A DNA stretch of 64,000 bases from Streptomyces rugosispiralis. Its GTDB lineage: Bacteria; Actinomycetota; Actinomycetes; Streptomycetales; Streptomycetaceae. Shown here piece by piece: positions 1-8,810 of the stretch (position 1 is its first letter; every line of letters begins with the position of its first letter). Where the stretch lies: contig NZ_JANIAA010000040.1 of assembly GCF_024505145.1 (NCBI RefSeq), positions 26,850 to 90,849 of the forward strand, read 5' to 3'. A program made the translations under genes and the position numbers. Under the pieces are notes generated by a model. It was given only the letters and a program-made list of their open reading frames with translations. It did no database searches and was not told the origin of the DNA.

Positions 1-324
1 GCGTCCTGTCGCCTTGACGGCATCGACGACGCGCTCGTCCTGCCAGGTGTTGACGAAGGTCCTGTTGATCGGCTTCTGCTCCGGGAACACATCCTGCAGA
101 CCCTGGAGAAGAAGGCCGCCGCGCTCCTCCAGGACGGTTGTCAGAATGGTCGGAACGTCGAACACCTTGGCGGCCTTGGCGAGCCCGACGGCGTTGTTGA
201 TGACCATCGTCGGTTCGTGGCTGTGCAGGTTGGCGACCTGGAACGGCTGGTGGTCGATGAGGGCGAGCACACTCTCCTCGGGCGTCAGCAGCGCGCCAAG
301 TCCGGCCTTGTTCTCAGTACTCAC
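1..324 (-). CDS. Isochorismatase-like hydrolase, 5' part (runs off window)
   Basis: The first 108 codons of a cysteine hydrolase of the isochorismatase/nicotinamidase superfamily (YcaC-like group) are seen; the rest lies beyond base 1. The N-terminal segment LALIDHQPFQV carries the first catalytic Asp, and KVFDVPTILTT is the typical second strand. The Lys and Cys of the triad would be further downstream or outside the window. The GTG start at 324 was chosen because AAGGGG lies about 9 nt upstream. No signal peptide is visible, so a cytoplasmic enzyme is expected; the substrate cannot be told. A candidate promoter with operator-like repeats lies 120-160 nt upstream. Confidence 0.8.
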   Translation of the reverse strand, partial: MSTENKAGLGALLTPEESVLALIDHQPFQVANLHSHEPTMVINNAVGLAKAAKVFDVPTILTTVLEERGGLLLQGLQDVFPEQKPINRTFVNTWQDERVVDAVKATGR

Positions 325-711
325 GAGATTCCCCTTCTGGAACTTTGCGTCCGCGGGTCTCCGGCAGCGCACCGACAACTCGATGCCCCGCAGTGAGGCA
401 GATACGGGATGGCCGGGCTGGCGACCCCCAACCATTTGGTTGACGCATCACCTACGTTAGATGCTGATGATTGACGCGTCAACTAGCGTCGGTCTTGGGC
501 GTTCAGGCGAACTGGTCGGGCATGGCCATCGGCGTTCTCGCCCGCACCAGCGCAGCCCTGAAGGGGGTCAATATTCCGACCAGGCCGCTGAGCTGGGCGT
601 TGCCTGTGGGTGGTGAGGCGGTCGGGGTGGCGTGGTGTGGTACTCGTTGAGCAGTCCGCACCAGGGGCTTTGCGGTGGCCCGGATATGGGCGTGATCGCT
701 GATCGCTGATC
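325..711. other. Non-coding stretch with promoter region
   Basis: Apart from the promoter/operator at 440-482 I find no supported gene. The minus-strand frame over 503-660 reads like the tail of some protein but has no recognisable family. A TGATCGC triplet repeat near 692-715 directly precedes transposase debris. Confidence 0.4.
440..482 (-). promoter_or_regulatory. Candidate promoter with paired operator sites
   Basis: On the minus strand TTGACG (477-482) and TAACGT (454-459) are separated by 17 nt and fit a housekeeping-type promoter for the isochorismatase-like gene. The -35 lies in a perfect 12-bp palindrome TTGACGCGTCAA (471-482). A near copy TTGACGCATCA starts at 440, 31 bp away in the same orientation. 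The spacing of about three helical turns suggests cooperative repressor binding; the regulator is not identified. Confidence 0.45.
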
Positions 712-1225
712 GTGGGTCTGAGACTGCTCTACCTGATCTTCTGCCGACTGCTGGCATACCTCCTCCTGCTGGGACGTTCGTCCGCCGTGAACAACTCAAG
801 CGCCTTTACGTCTTCTTCGTCATGGAGATCGCCACCCGGCGCGTCCACGCCCTGGGCGTCACAGCCCGTCCCACCGGCGCATAGGTTGCCCAGCTCGCCC
901 GCAACCTGCTCATGGACCTCGGCCACAGGGCCGGATGCTTCCGGTTCCTCATCCGTGACCGGGACAGCGAGTTCACCACCGCATTCGACACCGTCTTCGC
1001 CGGCAACGGCACAGCCGTCATCCCGACACCGCCGCAAAGCCCACGCTCCAACGCGTTCGCCGAACGATGGATACGCACAGCCCGCGCAGAGTACACCGAC
1101 CGCGTCCTCATCACCGGCGAACGGCACTGCGCACGGTCCTCAACCAGTACGCCGAGCACTACAACGCCGGACGAGCCGACCGCAGCCTCGGCCTACGAGC
1201 ACCCGACGGCGACGGCCAGGGTCTC
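712..1225 (+). pseudogene. Transposase remnant (rve/DDE integrase core)
   Basis: The reading starts with LRLLYLIFCRLLAYL, the usual N-terminus of a Streptomyces IS481/IS3-like transposase, then jumps by internal deletion to the catalytic domain. It contains a TAG stop near 882, the second catalytic Asp region FLIRDRDSEF, and the Glu region RSNAFAERW. A frameshift near 1120 moves the C-terminal motif AEHYNAGRADRSL to another frame. With the deletion, the stop and the frameshift it cannot make an active enzyme. Confidence 0.8.
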
Positions 1226-1282
1226 CCGGTGTGCGTGCGGGTGCTGGCCTCTATTGTGCCCGCGCGCCATGGGCGGCCCCGG

Positions 1283-1675
1283 CTACCCGGGCAGCTTGGC
1301 GGCGGCCGGGTTGTCGAACACCTCGACCGCGCCGCCGAGTTCGACGTCGCCCGGCTTGAATCCGGAGGCGTCCGCCTTCTGCACCCGGGAGTCGGCGAAC
1401 GTGACCTTGGACGTGTACTGGCCTGGTCTGCCGAGGAGGTGGTTCGGGTCGTTGGCGGCGGTGATGGTGCTGTTCTGCGTGGCGGTGCTCACCGTGGCGG
1501 AGATGGTTTTCAGCGCCGTGGCGGCGTTGACCTGTGGGGTGGCGCGGGCGGGCTTGTCGTCGGTCTTGGTGCCGCTGGTGTCGTCGCTGCTCCCGCAGGC
1601 GGTGAGCGGGAGGCAGAGAATGGCGGCAAGGCGGCGGTACGGGTACGGGCGGCCGTTACGCGGGTTGCTTGGCAC
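1283..1675 (-). pseudogene. Truncated lipoprotein
   Basis: The N-terminus has Arg residues, a hydrophobic stretch and the lipobox LTAC followed by GSSDD, so the product would be a secreted lipoprotein. The body, with YTSKVTFADSRV and GGAVEVF, matches a family of small hypothetical actinobacterial lipoproteins that I remember as about 190-210 residues. Here the frame stops after 130 residues, exactly where the transposase remnant begins, so the C-terminal third appears lost. Function is unknown. Confidence 0.6.
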
Positions 1676-1784
1676 AGTGTGCCTCCCGCCTGTTGGGGCG
1701 GTGCCACCCGGGCCGCAGTGTGCGTTTGTGTCCGGGCACGCCGGGCTTGAGGTCAGTCTGCGGCATGATCGACCGCTCGCTCAA

Positions 1785-2402
1785 CTACTGCTGTAGTGCG
1801 ATCTGCCAGTGGCCTTCGCTGTCCTGGACCATGTGCCGTCCGCATCCCTCGCAGAGCGCGGTCGGGTGCGCGTCGTCCATCGCTGTGGTGTCCACCGGGC
1901 GGTGCTCGAAGCAGCTGCCGGTCTTCCGGAGGGCGATGGTGAGCGCTGCCGGACTGCCGGGCTCGGGTCGGATGCCGAGCAAGTCGTGTTCGAGGACGGC
2001 GATCTGGACCGGGTTCGCACGCGGGCGCTCAGGGGCAGATGTGGCGCGTCGGCGGGGTCGCTTACCGATGGCGACTCGCTCACTGCCCAGCAACGCCGTA
2101 TGCGTCGCCGCTGTCACTATCAGCAAGATCAGCAGAAGCCCTGAGAAAGCGTCCTCGTCAGGCTGCACGGTAACCATGACGAGGACCGTCACGTTGACCG
2201 CTACATACAGGATCGCGACCCATGGCCTGATGACCCTCTTCACAGCGGCAGTGACAAACGGGACTGCCGCCGCGAAGCCCAGGGTGACGATCGGGACAAT
2301 GGTCCAAAGGATCTGCGCGGCTCTGCTGTTGAACATCCTCGGGCGGCCGCCAGGCGGCATCGGCTCCGCCCCGTCGGGGCTGGGGCCCGGCTGGTCATTC
2401 AC
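1785..2402 (-). CDS. Membrane protein of unknown function
   Basis: A 205-residue protein with three predicted membrane segments: one around ILWTIVPIVTLGF, one around WVAILYVAVNVTVLV and one around GLLLILLIVTAATH. A basic linker and a soluble tail with a Cys pair (CEGCGRHM) follow, perhaps a small metal-binding knuckle. The GTG start at 2402 has a strong GGGGGGA ribosome site 6-7 nt upstream. An ATG at 2426 in the same frame has none. I do not recognise the family. It is flanked by transposase remnants on both sides and has no evident operon partner. Confidence 0.6.
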   Translation of the reverse strand: MNDQPGPSPDGAEPMPPGGRPRMFNSRAAQILWTIVPIVTLGFAAAVPFVTAAVKRVIRPWVAILYVAVNVTVLVMVTVQPDEDAFSGLLLILLIVTAATHTALLGSERVAIGKRPRRRATSAPERPRANPVQIAVLEHDLLGIRPEPGSPAALTIALRKTGSCFEHRPVDTTAMDDAHPTALCEGCGRHMVQDSEGHWQIALQQ

Positions 2403-2617
2403 GAAATCCCCCCGAGGTTGCAGCATTTAGGCATTTCAGCATATGCAGACCGATGTGGGCCAGGTGTGAGCGTCTGGAGCGGGCAAGTGGTGAGGCCCCG
2501 TCGCGACGGGGGGCGCGGCGGGGCCTCGGTGCCGGGCGCTACCCGGCGTGAGCCTCCAGTGTGCAGTGCCCTTGCCGGAAACCTCATCCGTCCTGATGGG
2601 AGCCGGTGCATCGGGCT

Positions 2618-3186
2618 TCGCCAACTCGGCAAGGGCAAGATCCGGTTCACGCCGAGCGATCGAGCGTACCTGGCGGCGCTGCCGCACCGGCTGCCACTGC
2701 ACGTCCTGCGAAGATCACGGCTACTCGTCCGCCCCGACACGGTACCGCGTTGGCACCGCACCCTCGTCGCACACCACCATGCCGCCTCCTGCCGGCCCAA
2801 ACGCCCGGGACGGCCACGCACCGTGCGCTCGATCCGCATCCTGGTGCTGCGCCTGGCAAAGGAGAACCCGAGCTGGGGGTGCCGACGACTGCACGGTGAG
2901 CTGCTCGTGCTGGGAGTGAGGGTGGGCGCGTCCACCGTCCGGGAAATCCTGAAGGAGGCCGGCATCGATCCTGCGCCCGAGCGGAACTCCGTTACCTGGG
3001 CCAGTTTTCTGCGTTCCCAGGCTGAGGCGCCTCTGGCCTGCGACTTCATGGAAACAGCCACCCTGTCGGGGGTACGGGTATACGTGCTCGTGGTGATCGA
3101 ACACGGCAGTCGCCGGATCCGCGTCCTGGGCGCCACGACGCATCCGAGCGCCTCCTGGGTAGCGCAAGCGGCGAAGAACCTGGTCA
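2618..3186 (+). pseudogene. Transposase remnant, IS481/IS3-like family
   Basis: Recognisable segments run from KIRFTPSDRAYLAAL through LLVRPDTVPRWH, KENPSWGCRRLHGEL and ACDFMETATLSG to HPSASWVAQAAKNLV. They align by eye with the intact transposase at 56638-57732. The N-terminal leader is scrambled, and the sequence breaks off at 3186, before the second Asp and Glu of the DDE triad. Confidence 0.8.
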
Positions 3187-3422
3187 TTCAGCAGCGCCGG
3201 AGGCAAGGAAGCGGAGTCAGGAGGTCGGGCGGTCTGGGCCGCAGGCCGTTGAAGGCTCGGCTCACGTAGCGGCGCCACAGGCCGGAGGTCCGCGTGGCCC
3301 AGGGGGCCGGCGCTTGGGAGACGGCGTTGGGCAGCAGCACGATGTCGGGGCCGGTGGCGTTCTCGCACACCGCGCCTTCGCTGCTGGTTCGGGCGGTCAG
3401 CGCGGGTGATGGCTGGGGCCGT

Positions 3423-4139
3423 TCAGCCGGGTATGTCCATGCGCTGTGTGCCGATCACCGACAGCAGCTGCAGTGCCTCCTCCGCGGGGGAGCCGGGCTC
3501 GGCCGTGTAGATCACGACGCGCTGGTCCCGGTCGGTCAGGTCCAGGATGTCGCAGTTGACGGTGATGGGACCGATCAGGCGGTGGTGGAAGGTCTTGACC
3601 AGCATGGGCTCGGCCGACACCTCGTGCGCGGCCCACAGCCGGGCGAATTCCGCACTGCCGGCCAGCAGGTCTCGCACCAGTGCGGTCGTCGCACCGTCTT
3701 CGGGGTAGCGCGCGGAGGCCGCCCGCAGGTGCTGGACCGCGGCGCGGCCGAAGGTCTCGCGGTCGATGAGGCCGTACCACTGCCGCTCCTGCGGCGGTGG
3801 CGGGACGAGGAAGGCGCGGCGGATGAGGTTGCGGTCGCGCCGGGGCAGGACGGAGAAGTCCTCCAGGAGGGCGGCCGCCAGGTCGTTGTGGGCGAGCACC
3901 CCGTAGGTCGCGGAGAGCACGAGCGCCGCCGCGTGCGGCAGCCGGTGCAACAGGTCCTGGACGCTCGGCCGTACCTCGCGCGAGGGGCCCGGTGGCGGAG
4001 CGGGTGGGGCGCCGGCTAGGTGGTGCAGGTGGTTACGCTCGGTGTCCGACAGACGCAGGGCGCGGGCCAGCCCGGACAGGACCTCACGCGAGGGGCGCGG
4101 GGCGCGGGCCTGTTCCAGCCGCGCGTAGTACTCGGTCGA
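3423..4139 (-). pseudogene. MmyB-like HTH regulator, N-terminus deleted
   Basis: The reading keeps STEYYARLEQARAPRPS (end of the Xre-type HTH) and the whole MmyB-like ligand-binding region, with ATYGVLAHNDLAAALL and DILDLTDRDQR near the end. About 40 N-terminal residues with the first DNA-binding helices are missing. At the break the sequence passes directly into an SDR gene on the opposite strand. Members of this family commonly sit divergently next to short-chain dehydrogenases, so this is probably the original pair fused by a deletion. An ATG at 4193 keeps the frame open, but a product from it would lack DNA-binding helices. Confidence 0.7.
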
Positions 4140-4861
4140 CCGGTCGCGGCATCGGCGCCGCGGCGGCGCGGCTGTTCGCCCGCGAAGGCGCAAAAGTGCT
4201 GCTCGCGGCCCGCACGGAGACCCAGCTGAAGACGGTGACCGAGGAGATCCGGGCGGCGGGCGGCATCGCGGAGTACGTGGTGTGCGACCTGGCCGACCCG
4301 GCGAGCGTGCGCGTGGGCGTGAAACGCGCCCTGGAGGTGTACGGCCGGCTCGACGCCGCCTTCAACAACGCGGGGGCCGGTCATCAGCCCGGCCCCCTGG
4401 ACCAGACACCGGAGGCGGACTTCGATCATGTCTACCGGGTGAACCTCAAGGGCGTCTGGCTGGCCATGGCCGCCCAGGTCGCCGCGATTCGGACCACCGC
4501 CGGCACGGGTGCCATCGTCAACACCTCCTCGGTCGGCAGCCTCGCGGGCAACCCCGCACTGCCCGCCTACGGTGCGATGAAGCGGGCCGTCAACAGCCTC
4601 ACCGAGTCCGCCGCCGTCACCTACGGACCCGAGGGCATCCGCGTCAACGCCATCGCTCCCGGCACCACACTCACCGAGATGATCCAGGACTGGGAAGCGC
4701 AGACCCCGGGCGTCGTCGACCAGCTCAACGCGCACACCCCGCTGCGTCGCGCGGCCGAACCCAGCGAGATCGCCGAGGCCGCCGCCTGGCTGCTGAGCGG
4801 CCGCGCCTCCTACGTCACCGGAGTGGTCCTCTCCGTCGACGGTGGCATGCAAGCCGCCTGA
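4139..4861 (+). pseudogene. Short-chain dehydrogenase, N-terminus deleted
   Basis: The fragment begins inside the nucleotide-binding loop (GRGIGAAAARLFAREGAKV) and continues intact with NNAGAG, the Ser region NTSSVGS, the YGAMK catalytic Tyr/Lys and a C-terminal SVDGGMQAA. About 15 residues, including the first beta strand and start codon, are missing. They were lost at the same point as the 5' end of the divergent regulator. Upstream in-frame starts would add residues read from the opposite gene, so activity is unlikely. Confidence 0.75.
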
Positions 4862-5392
4862 GCCGGCCCCGGCCACCTCCCGGGCGGACGCCGGCCAACG
4901 CACCACGCCTCCGGCCCAGGCGTCCGCCCGGACTCCATCAATACGCACCTAAAACATCGTGGAGTGGACGTTGCGGGACGCGGGGGCCGGGTGCGTCCCG
5001 GCTGCACCGGCACGGCAAGGACTCCGACCCGCTGGTCGCCCTGACCCGCGAGGCCGCCGTCAGGTTCGGTCTCCCCGAGCGTCTGGAGGACCGCCGCGGA
5101 CTGCGCCTGGAGGAAGGCCACCCCGTCCTGAAGCAGCCGGCCAAGGCCAAATGGCAGCTCACCGAGCGTGGGTTCGGGCCGTGGGCGCGGATCTACCGGC
5201 CCGCGCGGGAACACGTACTTCGACGTGCGGGCCCGGAGATACTGCGCGACCGGTTCCTGCGCGGAGCGCGAGGTGTTTCCCTGGTCGATCCGCTGGCCCG
5301 CTCCGACCTCCACCCAGATCATGTACTCGCGGAAGGCATTGCTGGGGTCGCGTGGTCCTTGATCTGGTCGAAGGCCCTGCGACCCTGCGGGG
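4862..5392. other. Gene-poor stretch with unrecognised fragments
   Basis: Both strands carry open frames over 4970-5390, for example GKDSDPLVALTREAA on plus and IWVEVGAGQRIDQGN on minus. Neither has a credible start or a family that I recognise. It is probably debris between two deletion points. Confidence 0.35.
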
Positions 5393-5644
5393 CTATTCGG
5401 CGGCGGCGAGGAGCCGAAGGCGGGTCAGGGTCTCGCGGATGACGTCCCGCAGGTCGCGGTTCTCGGTGGCGTCGCCCCATTGGCTGAAGGCGACGCGGAA
5501 CACGGCGCTGCCGGTCTCGGCGGCCAGGCCGGCTTCGATGTTGCCGACACCTCGCTGCCGCAGGGCGTCGGTCAGCGCGGCTGTCAGGGCCGCCTGCTTG
5601 ATCAGCTCGCGTTCGCGGAGATCGGTGTTGGCCGCGACCGGCAT
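5393..5644 (-). pseudogene. TetR regulator, C-terminal fragment
   Basis: The 83 residues with LRERELIKQAALTAALTDALRQRG and a final DLRDVIRETLTRLRLL match the C-terminal ligand-binding helices of TetR-family repressors. The DNA-binding N-terminus is absent and no start with a ribosome site is seen. It is a relic, separate from the intact TetR gene at 8002. Confidence 0.6.
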
Positions 5645-5697
5645 CGACGCGTTCCAGGAACCGGCGAGCGGAGAAGCAAAGCCGCCTCGGTCAGGAA

Positions 5698-6912
5698 TCA
5701 GTCGAAGAGGGTGAGGTCGATGGATTCCGCGAGGGCGGCGTAGCCCGCGTCGTTTCCGTGGAGGCTGTCGCCCATGTGCAGGTCGCTGTGGATACGGCTG
5801 GGATCGGCGGGGTCACGCCAGGCGGCATCGAAGTCGAGTACGCCGTCGAAGGCGCCGCTGGTGCGGATCCATGCGTTGATCTGCTCGCGAGCCTTGTCTC
5901 CCTCGGGTGTGTACATGTCCGAGCCGCCGTAGGGGGCGATGGTCGCGGCGTACGCCTTCGCGCCGTGTGTGCGGGCTCGCGCCGCCAGCTGGAGGTGGGC
6001 GGCGATGATGTCGTTCACGCCGACGGGTTCGCCGGGGAACATGTCGAGGAATCCGGCCGTCTCCTCGGTGTGCGGGGCGAAGGAGGAGATGAGGTCGTTG
6101 CCTACCGCGATCACGACGTGGCCGAGGCCCGGCGTGGTGAGGACGTCGCGGTCGAAGCGGGCGAGGGCGGCGGTGCCGATGCCGTCGGTGAGCAGGCGGT
6201 TGCCGCCGATGCCCTGGTTGACCACGCAGGTGGTCTGTCCGCCGCGGGCTGCCAGGCGCTCGGCGAGCAGATCGGTCCAGCGCCGGTCCGTGCCGGGGGT
6301 GGAGCCGATGCCGTCGACGCGGGAGTCACCGATCACGGCGATGGCCCGGGTCGGTGTGTCGGGCTGCACTTCCACGGCTGTGATCAGGGCTTGCGCAGGC
6401 AGGAGGGTGGCGTCCGCGGGAAGCGATGTGAGCGTGGTGGCGTCGCCGGGGATGAGCCAGCCGAGCGTATGGAAGGTGCCGTGGCACGTTGCGGTGTCGA
6501 CGCGATCAGGCAGGTAAAGGCTGATGGCCAGCCGTGACAGCCCGGGGGCCGGCAGATCGATGGGATCGCTGAGGATCGGCGCGCCCGCCGGTACGGTGGC
6601 GGTCGGCTGGCCGTCGAACGTCACCGCGTGGTCGCTCCCGTCCTGGTTCTCGGCGTCGGTGTCCGTGATGGCGACCCGGGCGGCGCCGATAGCCAGCGGC
6701 GCGGTTGCGTACTCATTGCTGATGCGGATGCGGATGCGGTGTCCGCCGCCGCTGATGCGGACAATTTGCCGCAGCGTCGCGTTCTCGAAGGGCTCGATGA
6801 AGCTGACGGAGTTGTTGGAGGCCTGCGGGGAGGCGCCCCAGGTGCGAACCCAGGCGGCCGCGTTCGGGGTGGAACCTTCCTGGCCGGCAGGGGTGTTGAC
6901 GGCGCTGTTCAT
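5698..6912 (-). CDS. SGNH/GDSL-family hydrolase
   Basis: A 404-residue esterase-like protein. Block I is VIGDSRVDGIGS (nucleophile Ser197), block II has NQGIGGNRLL, block III has VIAVGNDL with the Asn, and block V is HGNDAGYAAL with the catalytic His. The N-terminal half (AAWVRTWGASPQ and following) resembles the beta domain that precedes the SGNH fold in secreted actinobacterial lipases. No signal peptide precedes it, so export is doubtful. The ATG at 6912 has GAAGGG about 9 nt upstream; upstream in-frame codons lack a site. It follows the DUF998 gene by 70 nt and is probably cotranscribed under the divergent TetR. Confidence 0.85.
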   Translation of the reverse strand: MNSAVNTPAGQEGSTPNAAAWVRTWGASPQASNNSVSFIEPFENATLRQIVRISGGGHRIRIRISNEYATAPLAIGAARVAITDTDAENQDGSDHAVTFDGQPTATVPAGAPILSDPIDLPAPGLSRLAISLYLPDRVDTATCHGTFHTLGWLIPGDATTLTSLPADATLLPAQALITAVEVQPDTPTRAIAVIGDSRVDGIGSTPGTDRRWTDLLAERLAARGGQTTCVVNQGIGGNRLLTDGIGTAALARFDRDVLTTPGLGHVVIAVGNDLISSFAPHTEETAGFLDMFPGEPVGVNDIIAAHLQLAARARTHGAKAYAATIAPYGGSDMYTPEGDKAREQINAWIRTSGAFDGVLDFDAAWRDPADPSRIHSDLHMGDSLHGNDAGYAALAESIDLTLFD

Positions 6913-6982
6913 GGGGGTTGCCCTTCGGTTGTCGGGTGTCACGGTTGGTGCTTGAGGTCGGTGGTGCTCGAACAGCGCGGTG

Positions 6983-7744
6983 TCAGGCGGTCTTGCCCGC
7001 GATAGCGGTGGGAGCAAGGGGCTCGTCCGTGGGCTTCCGCTTCCAGAGCGAGGCGCCGGCGCAGAGGAGGCCGATCAGGAACGGGTGGACGGCGCCGCGT
7101 TCGATGAGGCCGATGATGCCGATGGGGTTGTCGCCTGCGGCGACGATCATCCCCAGGTAGAGCACCATCGAGATCAGGCCGATCACGCCGACCGTGATCA
7201 GCGCTCGCCCCATGCGCGCGGAGATGCCGATGCGCTGCCGCCGATGTCCGAGAACGATGGCGAGCACGTTCCCGCCGATGAAGCCGGCGAAGGCTCCCAT
7301 GCTGTGGTATTCGCCGGTGCCATTGTTGAGGGCCTCGCCGGATCCGGGATACAGCCCGAGCAGGACGCCGCCGAACGTCAGCAGGCTTGCGGGGATGAGC
7401 GTTGCCCAGCGGCGCCTTCCCGACAGATCGCGCAGCGTGGCCACTCCGGCCAGGATCGTGATTCCGAAGAGGAAGAATCCGGTGTTCATCACCCAGGCCA
7501 GCGGCGAGTACATGTACTGCCCGAACAGGGTCGAGGGCCCGTGGACGCCGAGGTTGCTGATGAAGTGGTGCGTGTAGCTGTAGGCGGGGTCGGTCCACGC
7601 CGCGGCGGAGATGAGCTCCCCGAGCAGGAAGATCGCCGGCCCGGCGATGAGCAGCGCCCCCGCCACTCGCCGCTGCGCCGGCTGGTGCGCGCCGGAGGCG
7701 GGCACCTCGCGCTTCTTGGGTCGCGAGTCGATGGTTTCGGACAT
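6983..7744 (-). CDS. DUF998-family membrane protein
   Basis: A 253-residue protein with about six membrane helices, for example LLIAGPAIFLLGELIS, MNTGFFLFGITILAGV, LIPASLLTFGGVLLG and GLISMVLYLGMIVAAG. The YSYTHHFISNLGV segment and overall pattern fit DUF998, whose function is unknown. The start at 7744 has AGAAAGGGA 9 nt upstream. It is first in an operon with the SGNH hydrolase and divergent from a TetR gene, so repression by that TetR is likely. Hydrophilic ends (RPKKREV, KRKPTDE) are probably cytoplasmic. Confidence 0.75.
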   Translation of the reverse strand: MSETIDSRPKKREVPASGAHQPAQRRVAGALLIAGPAIFLLGELISAAAWTDPAYSYTHHFISNLGVHGPSTLFGQYMYSPLAWVMNTGFFLFGITILAGVATLRDLSGRRRWATLIPASLLTFGGVLLGLYPGSGEALNNGTGEYHSMGAFAGFIGGNVLAIVLGHRRQRIGISARMGRALITVGVIGLISMVLYLGMIVAAGDNPIGIIGLIERGAVHPFLIGLLCAGASLWKRKPTDEPLAPTAIAGKTA

Positions 7745-7917
7745 GGTTGTGTCCCTTTCTGATAGCCGGGTTGGCGTCTGGGCCGCCGAAGAAATCGGAG
7801 CTCGGGGACGACGGCGTGCCGGGCGCTGGGGATGTCGAGACGACTGAACTGGGGACCTCTCCTGGAACCCAGTAGCCGTCGAGTGACCAGAGGCGCCGAG
7901 TTCGTCGCATCCACGAA

Positions 7918-7973
7918 CACATTAACTACACTCACTCACTTAGGATACCGAGACTCCTTTTTTAGTCAATGTG
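7918..7973 (-). promoter_or_regulatory. Promoter with inverted repeat between DUF998 operon and TetR
   Basis: Minus-strand TTGACT (7964-7969) and TATCCT (7942-7947), 16 nt apart, form a good promoter for the DUF998/SGNH operon. It is bracketed by inverted arms CACATTAACTA (7918-7928) and TAGTCAATGTG (7963-7973) that match at 10 of 11 positions. One arm overlaps the -35 and the other lies just past the start point, a layout suited to TetR repression of both divergent genes. Local base composition is AT-rich. Confidence 0.5.
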
Positions 7974-8001
7974 GTTAGCGCTCGGGGGTAGAGTGCGGAG
8001 C

Positions 8002-8592
8002 ATGGTGGATGCGGCGACGGCGGGGCGACGTGAGCGCAAGAAGGCGGCAACGCGGGCGACGATCTTGGAGGCGGCGACGCAGCTGTTCCTGGCGCGCGGC
8101 TTCGATGCGGTGACCGTGCGCGAGATCGCGGACGCGGCCGATGTGTCACCCAAGACGGTGTTCACGCACTTCCCGCACAAGGAGGCGCTCGTCTTCAGTG
8201 ACGAACGTGAGCGGCATGAACGCCTGATCGCTGCGGTGAGTGGCCGCCCGGCGGGGACCTCGATCTCTGACGCGCTGAAGGCCCACTATCTGGCCGAGAT
8301 CGCCGCACTCACATCTGAGCCGCAGAGCCGGATCCTTGCCCTCATGGAGGACACTCCGGCTCTGATCGACTACGCGGAGAAGATGTGGTTGCGCCACGAG
8401 GATGCCTTGGTCTCGGCGATCACCGAAGATTTCGGGCTGCAAGAACCGAGCGAAGAGATCCGCTTCTACGTCCGGTTTGCCCTGCAGATTCAGCTGGTGG
8501 CGGTCCGCGAGCCTGTCCCGGCGGCAGCCATCGACGCAGGATTCCGCCTCCTCAACCAGGGGTGGGCGCCCTACGGCGAAGCCAAGCGCTAA
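8002..8592 (+). CDS. TetR-family transcriptional regulator
   Basis: A 196-residue repressor. The HTH spans about residues 12-60: RATILEAATQLFLARGFDAV, then VREIADAADVSPKTVFTHF, the usual recognition helix. The C-terminal helical domain is typical for ligand sensing (ALMEDTPALIDYAEKMW). ATG at 8002 was chosen over the upstream GTG-type start at 7969 because it sits just before the HTH and has GGAG nearby. It is divergent from the DUF998/SGNH operon, its most likely target. The effector is unknown. Confidence 0.85.
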   Translation: MVDAATAGRRERKKAATRATILEAATQLFLARGFDAVTVREIADAADVSPKTVFTHFPHKEALVFSDERERHERLIAAVSGRPAGTSISDALKAHYLAEIAALTSEPQSRILALMEDTPALIDYAEKMWLRHEDALVSAITEDFGLQEPSEEIRFYVRFALQIQLVAVREPVPAAAIDAGFRLLNQGWAPYGEAKR

Positions 8593-8800
8593 ACCACTGG
8601 GCGGCGGCCTGTTCGAACGCGTCGGGGGTGTCGTTTGCCCAGGCGACGACGCCGTCGGGCCGGACCAGGACCGCTGCCAGCCCGCGGCCATTGCGCACCG
8701 GACCGGATGCGCACCGGATCCGGTCCGGTGCGCCCCTGGGCCGCACCCGCCGGTGCGTCGTCGGCAGTGAAGTCGAGCGCGACGCCCTGGCGTTGATGCA
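8588..8800 (-). pseudogene. FAD-dependent monooxygenase, C-terminal fragment
   Basis: Two pieces in different frames, HQRQGVALDFTADDAP and NGRGLAAVLVRPDGVVAWA, match the C-terminal domain of PheA/TfdB-type aromatic hydroxylases. The frame changes between them and the flavin-binding part is absent. The fragment lies convergent to, and slightly overlapping, the TetR 3' end. Confidence 0.6.
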
Positions 8801-8810
8801 TCAGGTCTGT

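Noticed and set aside
3188..3370. 60-residue minus-strand frame with WRRYVSRAFNGL
   Set aside because: It could be a regulator tail, but no family can be named with confidence and no ribosome site is present.
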